Shown here piece after piece: positions 53,778 through 62,475 of a stretch of 64,000 nucleotides of DNA. This DNA comes from Onthophagus taurus. Its lineage: Eukaryota; Arthropoda; Insecta; Coleoptera; Scarabaeidae. How positions within the stretch are numbered: position 1 is the stretch's first letter; each line of letters opens with the position of its first letter. The DNA lies in contig NC_091967.1 of assembly GCF_036711975.1 (NCBI RefSeq), positions 7,502,001 through 7,566,000 on the forward strand, read 5' to 3'. The notes under the pieces were generated by a model. The model ran no database searches. It was not told where the DNA came from and saw only the letters and a list, made by a program, of their open reading frames with translations. A program made the translations under genes and the position numbers.

Positions 53778-56206
53778 TTAAAATTTAAATTCCTTATATT
53801 TTTTCTGTTGCTTTGTCTCCATATTTTGTTGCCTCTTCCTTTTATTTTTCTGTTTAGCAACATGTTCCGCTAACATATCACTCAAATCTTCCTTCTGCAA
53901 TTGCGATTGATTCTCACGCATCTGCTGTTCATAACGGACGGCCATCGCGTCGCTATCCATATCCAATTCAGATGGATCCAAAGCCAATTCAACCATTCCT
54001 TCTTTCTCAGGAACTGGTTGTGTAACACCTCTTCTAGCAGCTATAACAGCTGGTGGCGGTGCTCCCACACCCGTCATATCATAAACGTGAGCACTGGCCA
54101 TCATTGCAGTTCCAATACGTTCGTTACGTTTTTCGGGGATCACATGATATAATGCGGGGGTTTCACCACTACAAAAAAATTATTAAAATTTTGTATTTAA
54201 ACAAAAAGATTTTGTGTTACCCTTCCATTTCAGCTTCAATCTTTTTCTTTCTCAACTCAATAGTTTCGGGAGTTTCCATTCCTGCTGGAATGCTAGTGAG
54301 ACCACTTGGAGTAACAAGACCTTCTGCAGGAGTCACAAGACCCGTTTCATCAATCGGCTGCTTTTCTTTATCTTCTTCTTCCTCCTCTTCTTCACTTTCT
54401 TCCTCAGATTCTGATTCCAATTCACCCCATAATGTACGGTCAACAGTTGCATCTTCAGCAATATCCTTAAAAAACCAAAAATTATTAATTAATTATAACT
54501 ATATTGTAAATGGAATAAAGATATCGTTACATACATCTGTATTGATAATATTCGTTCCAAAAACATCTCCATAAAGAGGTTTTCCATTTTCATCAACGGG
54601 TGGTTTTCCCCAACCTCCGGCGTGATACCCAAAGGAACATCCCTCCGGTATTGGGGCGTTTAAGCCGGGTATTTTCAAATTAGGATAACTTGGTGGCGGT
54701 CCATAACGTTGCATAGCAATTAACCACGGTGGGGGTACTTTATTTGCATTTGGACCAACGGGCATTCCAAGAGCGGTTCTTAATTCTTCTGACAAATCAC
54801 CTGGTTTTTTCTCTTTTAAACGCGTCTCAAATTCTTTCCCCTCGTAATATAAATCCCCGTGAATTGTCATTTTTGGTTTCGTTTGCCACCTAAAAATTAA
54901 TCATTTTGTTAAATCATATTCAAAGAATTTCAATTTATAATTACTTGAAAAAAGCATCGTGTAATTTTTGATAATCGATATCAATTTTTCCTAATTTCGG
55001 ACGGGCGCGTTCCCTCATTTTTGCTTTTAACGTTTTCGATTCATCTTTATCTTGAAGTGAAGCCCTCATTTCCATAATGCCGGTTCTTTTAATAAAATCG
55101 GGAAGATTAAATGGTGGTTTTTCAATACCACGTTTTCCTTGTAAATACTTCCGTTTAAAGCACCAATGTCTTGGAACTTGAACGGTATTTCTATGCGCTT
55201 TCAATTGTACTAATAGTCGGGGATCTCGCGCTGTAACATCATGCATTTCGACAACATCAGGTCTGTTTACGAGTTGTTTTAATTCCGCTACACTTAAACG
55301 CGTTAATTTTTTCAATTTTCGTTTTGACATTTTACTTTTATCCTCGATTTTTTTGTCGTCACCTTCTTCATTATCATCATTGAATTGATCTCCGAGTGTT
55401 GCGATTGCAGATTTTGATGATAATGCTGTTGGCATTGCTAACATTGGAGGAGGAATGTTTGGAGATGGATCAGAAATTTTAAACGCTTCTAAAATGTGGT
55501 AAAATTGACGATATTGAGGGGCCATTTCATGGAGACTTAAACTTTCTTGTATATAACTAAAAATAATAAATTAATATTTCAAATTTATTTTGTTAAAAAT
55601 ATTTACTCCACTTCGATATCATCGGTATTCTCTTCCTCATTAGTTTTTTCTTCGTTCTCTTTTTCCACCATTTCCATTTGCTCCATTTTCTTATTTTTCC
55701 TTCTCTTTTTTTTCTTTTTATTTTTACTAATTTTTGTGTTATTTTCCTTCTTTTTATCACCACCAATATCAACTTTTTCGGATTGAGGTTCATTTTCCTA
55801 TAATAAAGTCAAAATTATTACTTATCTTAATTTTATTATTATTAGTTACATTATCAGCCTCCCAAACATTCCCCGTTTCTTTAACTAGATTTCTTTCTTC
55901 AGCATTTTCCTCGGTTCCTAATTCCAAAGCGCGTTGATTTTTTAAAGCTAATACATCCTCAAGAGCTTGAGGTAAAACAACTTCTGAAGGATTTCCATCA
56001 ACTACTTGATCTGGGGGATCTACTTTTAAAGAAAGCAGAGATGGAAGTTCTTTTGAAAGACCACCCATTTGATCTGAAAAATAAAAATAATTAACAACTT
56101 CAAGTTACCTTAAAATATGGTTATTACCTGTTGGAACAAATATTTGTTGCGGCATCAAACCTTCTGGTGGTGGAGGTCCACCTAATATCATGTTTTGTGG
56201 GTCCAT
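53778..56206 (-). CDS. SF3B2: Splicing factor 3B subunit 2 (SAP145)
   Basis: U2 snRNP SF3b subunit that helps tether U2 at the branch site. Seven exons: 56128-56206, 55850-56073, 55607-55797, 54945-55556, 54535-54889, 54221-54465 and 53778-54168 (2097 nt, 698 aa; shorter than human, mainly in the N-terminus). DUF382 region: KLTRLSVAELKQLVNRPDVV, DPRLLVQLKAHRNTVQVPRH and WCFKRKYLQGKRGIEKPPFN. PSP domain: KPGDLSEELRTALGMPVGPN, PPPWLIAMQRYGPPPSYPNL and GLNAPIPEGCSFGYHAGGWG. Then an acidic stretch and the C-terminal GETPALYHVIPEKRNERIG. The start MDPQNMILGG lies just after a likely 5' UTR intron acceptor. Confidence 0.95.
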
Positions 56207-56894
56207 TGACAACTCTAACAAAAAGTGAGGTTATGTTAAAATAAGATGCCGTTGAAAGATATTTTAAAAAATTAAGCTGTGTATAAAATGAAAATTGACT
56301 TGTTTCATGCAAAAACAAACTTACGATATTTATAAAGTAGTAATTAAATCAGTTTCATCAAATTTTAATCGATTTGTGGACAATAACCCAAACAACACGA
56401 GAGGTTTTGAGTCTCCATCTAGTGGTAAAAATCGGAATAACTTAAAATAGTAATTTTGATATTCTTTTTATTAAATTATTATTGCAGCTTAATAATTAAA
56501 AAGTATTGTAAAATTCATTTAATTTCTCATTAAATAGTTTCATAAATATTTTAAATCAAATATTGAATTTAATTTTAAAGATTTTTTAGTGCCATCTATG
56601 ATTAAACAAGAAAAGTACTTAGTTTGTTTTGATTAAAAACTTATTCCAAAATTAATTCTTATCCAATGATTACATTTAACAATCCCAAGTTAATTAATTG
56701 GGATTAACACACTTTAAGTTAGCAAAATAAATGAAATAGATAGATAGACAAATCACTTACATTAGTTATATTTTGGTGACATTTGAGTTTATAAGTATTC
56801 GTCAAATTCCCTAAAATTGTCAATTGTCATATCATTTTCTAACCAAATATACAATCAATTTATTGAATTTCATAATTCTATAACACTAAAAAAA
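56207..56894. promoter_or_regulatory. Bidirectional region, SF3B2 / EMC6
   Basis: About 690 bp. Next to SF3B2 is a likely 5' UTR intron (donor near 56326, acceptor near 56213), with AACATAACCT near its 3' end (about 56227-56236). The rest is A+T-rich without clear motifs. Confidence 0.35.
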
Positions 56895-57236
56895 ATGTCT
56901 GCAAAATTAACTAGAGATCGTATAGCCGGAAATGGAATAGCTTATAGTGAACAAGCGCTACGAAATAATTCTTCAATTGTAGAATATTGCAGAACATCCA
57001 TGGCCGCATTATCTGGTTGTACTGCCGGGTTATTGGGTTTAACTGGGTTAACAGGTGCAATATTTTATTTAATTACCGTAGTTTTGCTTTGGATGATGAT
57101 TTTAATCAAAGCTGGATCTTCGTTTAATAATTATTTTGTGTCCAGGAGATCTTTATTGACAAATGGATTTTTTGGACAATTATTCACCTACATTTTGTGT
57201 TGGACCTTTTTGTACGGAATGGTACATGTTTATTAA
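56895..57236 (+). CDS. EMC6: ER membrane protein complex subunit 6
   Basis: Single-exon CDS of 113 aa (human 110). It is a core membrane subunit of the EMC insertase, which places tail-anchored and multi-pass proteins in the ER membrane. The start is [20 protein letters not shown]. An upstream in-frame ATG exists at 56817, but the family begins here. Conserved parts: [36 protein letters not shown] and the C-terminal [20 protein letters not shown]. Three hydrophobic helices. Its stop lies 62 bp from the stop of the convergent mRpS18C gene. Confidence 0.95.
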   Translation: MSAKLTRDRIAGNGIAYSEQALRNNSSIVEYCRTSMAALSGCTAGLLGLTGLTGAIFYLITVVLLWMMILIKAGSSFNNYFVSRRSLLTNGFFGQLFTYILCWTFLYGMVHVY

Positions 57237-57298
57237 TTAAAAGAAAATATTTTTGTGCTAAATACTTTTTTTATTATAATTAAAGAATAAACTATAAT

Positions 57299-57749
57299 TT
57301 ATTTGAATTCATGTGGTCTTATTGGACGATCTGGATTAAACAGTTTGGGATCCTTTAAGAAAACTGGATCCTTTAAATATGTACCCATTAACCCAGCACT
57401 TTGAGCTTTAATAATCTCTTTCTCCACCTTTTCTTGTTGTTTGCTACATAATCCCGTTATATGTCTTCCATAAATTCTTCCTGTATAAGGTGATTGAAAT
57501 TGAGAAAGCAATTTCACGTTTTTATAATCTGCGGTTATCTTATATTTACATAAAACGCATTGAAGATTGTCTTTTCTAAAAGGATTTTCCATATCAAATT
57601 TTGGAACATCGCTAGTAGTGCAATAAAAACTAGCACTTATTTGAGTTGTAGGTCTTAATCTTGCTAAAAAAGAAGTAATGTAAGATTAAATTAAATCATT
57701 TTTTATCATTATTACTTAAAACTGATCTTATTATGGGTAAATTCATCAT
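57299..57749 (-). CDS. mRpS18C: Mitochondrial ribosomal protein bS18m (mRpS18C)
   Basis: Small-subunit mitoribosomal protein of the bS18 family. Two exons, 57716-57749 and 57299-57663 (399 nt, 132 aa). The N-terminal exon and the start of exon 2 form a basic, Ser/Thr-rich mitochondrial presequence (MMNLPIIRSVLSTRLRPTTQ). The S18 core follows: NPFRKDNLQCVLCKYKITAD, NVKLLSQFQSPYTGRIYGRH and TGLCSKQQEKVEKEIIKAQS. The end LMGTYLKDPVFLKDPKLF is typical of the S18C paralogue. Head-to-head with the MARCH gene. Confidence 0.92.
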
Positions 57750-58163
57750 GAAAGTTGAATCTTTGGGATTGTTGAAAAATAAATTGAGGTTATTATTTTA
57801 TTACCAACATACAGACCAAGTTTGTTTAACTTCCCTAGATTTTTAATTTTTTTTATATCAAACAAAAATGACAAGTTAAATTGAAATTTCAAAAATGATT
57901 CATATAAAATACAAAAATTACCAAATTCCTGAAGATATTTAAGGTAATATTATAGCAATTTTACTTTTTTTATACATTTTTGCGAATTATTTCTTATCGG
58001 CAGATAAACTTAACCTCAAACAACAAATGTGACAGCACGCAGCCGCCAGTCATTCAAAATTTTAGTGTGAAGTACGACTACAACGCAAAATAGAACGGAA
58101 AGGGGCGGCGCGGATCTGGTCACCGGACCTCATCTACTCAATGCGACCGGACGAAGGGCTATT
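57750..58163. promoter_or_regulatory. Bidirectional promoter, mRpS18C / MARCH
   Basis: 414 bp between ATGs. The MARCH side (58025-58163) is G+C-rich and presumably 5' UTR; it contains the uORF at 58141-58167. No TATA box is obvious. Confidence 0.4.
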
Positions 58164-58167
58164 ATGA
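58141..58167 (+). other. Upstream ORF (8 codons) overlapping the MARCH start
   Basis: ATG at 58141 encodes MRPDEGLL and stops at TGA 58165-58167. The stop shares two bases with the main ATG (58164-58166) in an ATGA overlap. Such an arrangement allows termination-reinitiation control of the main frame. The sequence is direct; regulation is inferred. Confidence 0.5.
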
Positions 58168-59515
58168 GCGCCACCAATGCCCTCGCAAGTATAACACGGC
58201 CAAACGACGCGGTAATTCCCGCTCGAGACATCGTCGTGTCTATCATATTAACGGAATCCACTGCAAGTCTCCTTGATATAAATGCAATCCATTTGGAGGA
58301 TATTCTCGATTGGAATTCGACCACATCTGCTTTTTCTCTAAACGATTTGGCATTTTTAGAAGATCAAGCGTTGAAAAAATCACATAGTTTTAAAGACGCT
58401 AGGTCATATTCAAGTGACTTATCTATTTCCACCGCGAATTCATTTATCGTTACAAGAGATATTGCTTATTTTTGTAACCAGGAGTTCCTTAGTGAATCTC
58501 AAAGTTCGATTGATGAGTCGATAGGTAAAAATTTGGTTATTTTTAGAATATGTTAGAAAGAAACAGAATAAAAACATTCTTTGGATAGCATCCAAGATTA
58601 GAATAATATTTTTGTTATATTAAATTTTTCTTTTCAGTTTTAAAACCAACTGGAAGCAGTATTAATTGTCAATCTTTATTAAAAAGACGTTTACTTCCTT
58701 GTTACATCTATACAAGACCACTATTATCAGCGAAAACAACAGCACATGAAGATAAAATAAAATATCGGGGCAATAGTATTTATTTATCAATTATGGATAG
58801 CACTTTAACAATAACAAGTTCTGGTTGGGTTAATTTCTGTCGGATTTGTCACGGTGGCGAAAGTGTTGGTCGTTTAATATCGCCATGTAGATGTCGAGGG
58901 TCAATTGCTTTAGCTCATTTGGAATGCTTGGAAGAGTGGCTTAAACAATCAAATTATAGCCGTTGCGAATTGTGTCAGCATCGATACGAGATTGTTAGAG
59001 AACCAACGTTAGTAAAGTAATGGATTTTTTTTTTATATTTTTACTTAAAAAAACGAATTTATTATTTTCAGGTACAGCATACCATGGTCGATAATTGTTT
59101 TTTTGACACATCCTGGTGAGCGATTAAAAGAATTGTTACTAGATATACTCGGATTTGCAATTTACACTCCAACAGCAATTGCTTCGACATATTTATTAAT
59201 GGTTCTGTGTGATACAATCGCAGCAAGAAATAATTTACAGGTATCAAGGAGTTTTACGCCGCATTTTTTGGCTTTTTCAGCGGTTTTTGGTAAGTCTAAC
59301 CAATATTTATTATCAAGTTTGATGAAATAAAGTGGTTAGGAATGGCCACAATCGATTTTACGTATTCGTCTTGGTTGGTTGTGATGCTACAGAGGCATTT
59401 TGATGCTTGGAGACAGTGGTACCAAAACATGTGCACCCTTAAAGTAATTTTACCACCGAGAAAGCAAAAACGTCACAGGAAAAGGAAAGATCTTGGTTCC
59501 GTCGATTTGGATTAA
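58164..59515 (+). CDS. MARCH2/3-type membrane RING-CH E3 ubiquitin ligase
   Basis: Membrane E3 ligase acting on endosomal/plasma-membrane cargo. Four exons: 58164-58524, 58638-59016, 59072-59289 and 59340-59515 (1134 nt, 377 aa). The RING-CH (C4HC3) domain, about residues 183-232, has CRICHGGESVGRLISPCRCR, LAHLECLEEWL and CELCQHRY. Two membrane hairpin segments follow: LLLDILGFAIYTPTAIASTY and FLAFSAVFGMATIDFTYSSW. The end contains WRQWYQNMCTLKVILPPRK, the counterpart of the basic stretch after TM2 in human MARCH2. The ~180-residue N-terminal extension is longer than in vertebrate MARCH2/3. A second in-frame ATG at 58793 (MDSTLTITSSG) could start a short form. Intron 3 is only 50 nt. Confidence 0.88.
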
Positions 59516-60414
59516 ATCGAACAGGTTTAAGGGGATAAATTTAATGAAAAAACGTTATTTATTTGAATTATTTATAAATAAAATTATACATATATATATA
59601 TTTTTATTGTGAAAATGATTTTATCAAGGACATTTGGGTTTAGCTGTGCGTCTCTTAAGATGTCTAAACCAGAATGCTTCTAGTTCTAGTGTTAGTTCAA
59701 TAAAAATGTACAGTCTAGAGCTGAATAACAACTAAAACTGTTGTTGGACACTGGACCTAGAACTAGAAACATTCGCATTTAGCCGCACGTCTCTCAAGAC
59801 GGCAAATGAATGAGTGAATGATTCTAGTTCTAGGTCTCGTGTTAGTTCTAGTTTTAGTTCAATAAAAATATACAACATAGAGATATCTAGTGCTAACTAG
59901 CACTGTCACTAAAACTAACATTAAACCTAGATCTAGAAACATAGTTCAATAAGAATGTACAACAGTCTATTGCTGAATAACAATTAAAACTAGAACTAAT
60001 ACTAGCACTAAAACTAACAACTAGAAACATTCATATGGCTAAACCCGAATGTTTCTAGTTCTAGTATTCGTTCTACTTTTAGTTCAACAATCCCTGCGCT
60101 TCAGAGAGGTTTGTATTTTCCTATTTTGTATACACAACATTAAGAATATTAGTATTTATTAGAATAGTGACAGAAAATGACACGTGATTTAAAGTTAGAC
60201 TATGTAAATAACAGGTGTGCCAATTGGGTTGCCTATACTCAAACAATGACAAAAAAGATGCTTTTTTAATGATTTATTTAAAAAACAAATAATTTTTGGT
60301 TATCCATCACCAAGAATATAATGTTAAGCTTACTAAAAAAATAGATTATATTTATACAATCAATAAGAATCAAAATTTAGGTAATTTTTGATACTCATTC
60401 TGTGCAGTTCTGGA
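59516..60414. other. Intergenic, mostly CTAG-type repeat
   Basis: Convergent spacer between the MARCH gene and the C11orf54-type gene. Most of it (59640-60100) is the repeat listed separately. Confidence 0.5.
59630..60100. repeat. CTAG-type palindromic repeat, copy F (longest array)
   Basis: Several successive units of CTAGAACTAGAAACATTCG..., hairpin arms (GGGTTTAGCTGTGCGTCTCT; CTAAACCCGAATGTTTC) and the phrase TTCAATAAAAATATACAACA repeated about four times. Both orientations alternate, so the array is a series of imperfect palindromes. No terminal inverted repeat is obvious and no coding sequence is present. Confidence 0.7.
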
Positions 60415-62047
60415 TTAGTCTCTTCCCATATCATGAGAATCTTTGGGTTTATCAATTCTTACCACTGAATTAGCGATATTAAAATAAGCTAAATACTCAA
60501 CCGTTTCCGGTGTAATATCATTGTGATAATGTCCAGCTTCATTATGATCGCTTGAACTATGAAAATGTTGTAATCGTAAATCCAAATCCTAAGTGAAATA
60601 TAAAAATGTTTATCAAAATGAAATTTGTTAGAGTTTAGTTACCATATCGCCCGTTACAAGAGTGCCCACTGCAACTAGTGGTGCAGACATGTTGTAAAAA
60701 CGTAACCAACCGTTTAATTGTTCTTCCGATTTTATCTCATCTGTTGCAAAATCTGGCATAACATGTTGTCGAAATGTACCCGATTTCATTAGAAAAACAC
60801 CTCCCAAACCTAAAATTGTTTATTTATTTAATTATATTAATTAATTAATTTTTTCTTCACCAACTACTGCAGTGGAATAAGCATCTTTCAAGCAATTTCT
60901 TATGCTAGCAATGAAATCGTGACAACCTATGCGTTCTTTCACATGAATTTTTAAAACCTATAAACGAAAATTGAGTGCAAAATTTGATGTATAACAAAAT
61001 TGAAATAAAAAGTACTTCTCCGGGGAGACCTTGAGAAACAAATAGATTGGCCAACAACGCAAACCTCGTTTCGGTATTAGGTAAATCTTGTTGTTCTGAG
61101 GTTCCATTATTTACATTAATCTTGGAAATTTTACTTCGTTGTTTTACGACACTACCATCAATCATTACATTGTAAATACCCTAAAATTATGTTTACAAAT
61201 GATTAATAATACAAATTAATTCTAATTCTACCTCGCAGTTAACTTCTGTGTATGGAAACGGACCAGCACCCGCTCCCATAAAATAACAAGGGTTTATATT
61301 CAACACACGCTGAATGTCACGGAAATCATACACTTTACTTCTATCTACTTTCGGTATTAGATATGTTGGGCCACCAACTTCAACCAACATAGGCTGTCCG
61401 CATAATCCTTAAAACCATAACTAAATAAAATTATGATTAATAAATGTTATGAATTTTACCTCGTGCCGCAAAACAATAAGGTGGTTGATGTAAATCAGGA
61501 CATTCCACCACATCAACATCAACCGTCTTGAAGTATAATGTTAAACGATTATTTAATTCTAAATAGAATATAAAATAATTGAAAATAATTAAGAATTGAT
61601 TAAAATCATACCGGTTGCAACATCTTTTAAACTCGGAGTGAATAAGTCTCTTTTTTCCGCTGAGGTCCCCATAAATTCCATTTGTTCTGTAAAATAGAAT
61701 CAAGAAAAAAAGCGATATTAAACGGTTTTATCTTTCCACTAAACGAAGCTCGTAACAATTTAATTTTATTTTAATTAGTGAAAGAGATAACCTCGAAATT
61801 ATTGAGGTCATCCTTTTATTTGTTATTTTGTTCCATATATAGAAAATACTTGAGTTACTTTGCAGTTTTTCACATTTATAGATAAGAAATATTTAAATTT
61901 CATGATTTTAGTGCGATTTAAACGTCAATGTCAATGTTTAAATGTCAAAATTGTTTAATAGATTTATTAAAAACACTTACCTACTTCGTGTCGTAAACTA
62001 AATAAATAGCTATGAACAAATAGCATACGCTGAATGGTATTCATCAT
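60415..62047 (-). CDS. C11orf54-type zinc-dependent ester hydrolase (DUF1907)
   Basis: Orthologue of human C11orf54/PTD012, a soluble Zn-binding protein with esterase activity in vitro; the physiological substrate is unsettled. Eight exons: 61981-62047, 61612-61686, 61460-61558, 61232-61407, 61016-61180, 60861-60957, 60643-60809 and 60415-60588 (1020 nt, 339 aa; human 315). Signature parts: VVECPDLHQPPYCFAARGLC, EVGGPTYLIPKVDRSKVYDF, CYFMGAGAGPFPYTEVNCE, ALLANLFVSQGLPGEVLKIH, GLGGVFLMKSG and the metal site LRLQHFHSSSDHNEAGHYHN (His-x-His and the downstream His). It ends with RIDKPKDSHDMGRD, as in human. The ~25 extra N-terminal residues (MMNTIQRMLFVHSYLF) look like a possible mitochondrial presequence. 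Confidence 0.93.
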
Positions 62048-62475
62048 AAATTCCTTTTGTTAAAAGAAATCCGTTTTGATAATAATCCTTTTTTAATATT
62101 TATTAATTCCCGCCAAGTTTTAAATTTCGCGCGTTGCATTATAAAGATCCCCAATCTTCCATTGGTTGGCACGGTTCAAACAAAAATACGCGTCCCAATT
62201 GGCCGAGATTCAAAACAAACCCCGATCGATTCGCCATATTTGACAACTTAAGCGGCATTTATCACTCGAAAATCCGTAAACAAATCCTTACAGATTTCGA
62301 TGCGTTTACAATCACGTTTCTTAATGAAAACGGAATAAATAACCATCCGTGGTGGCCGTTCTTACAGGTAATTAATTCAATTAATTAATAATACGATTGA
62401 GTAGGGGGTGCGCATCATAGAAATACGATCGATAATTTACCTTTTCTATTTTAATATATTATTTATGTTTATAGC
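62048..62475. promoter_or_regulatory. Bidirectional promoter and x16 5' UTR exon
   Basis: 428 bp between divergent ATGs. On the plus strand a donor (CTTACAG|GTAATT, about 62367) and acceptor (TTTATAG, ending at 62474) bracket a ~107 nt 5' UTR intron of x16. The open frame over 62134-62388 lies in this leader and shows no family similarity. Confidence 0.5.

Noticed and set aside
59640-60090. CRISPR-like or simple tandem array
   Set aside because: Units are degenerate, alternate in orientation and lack uniform spacers; they match dispersed eukaryotic repeats elsewhere in the window.
62134-62388. 84-codon plus-strand open frame before x16
   Set aside because: Sits in the x16 leader exon, ends in its intron and shows no similarity to SR proteins.
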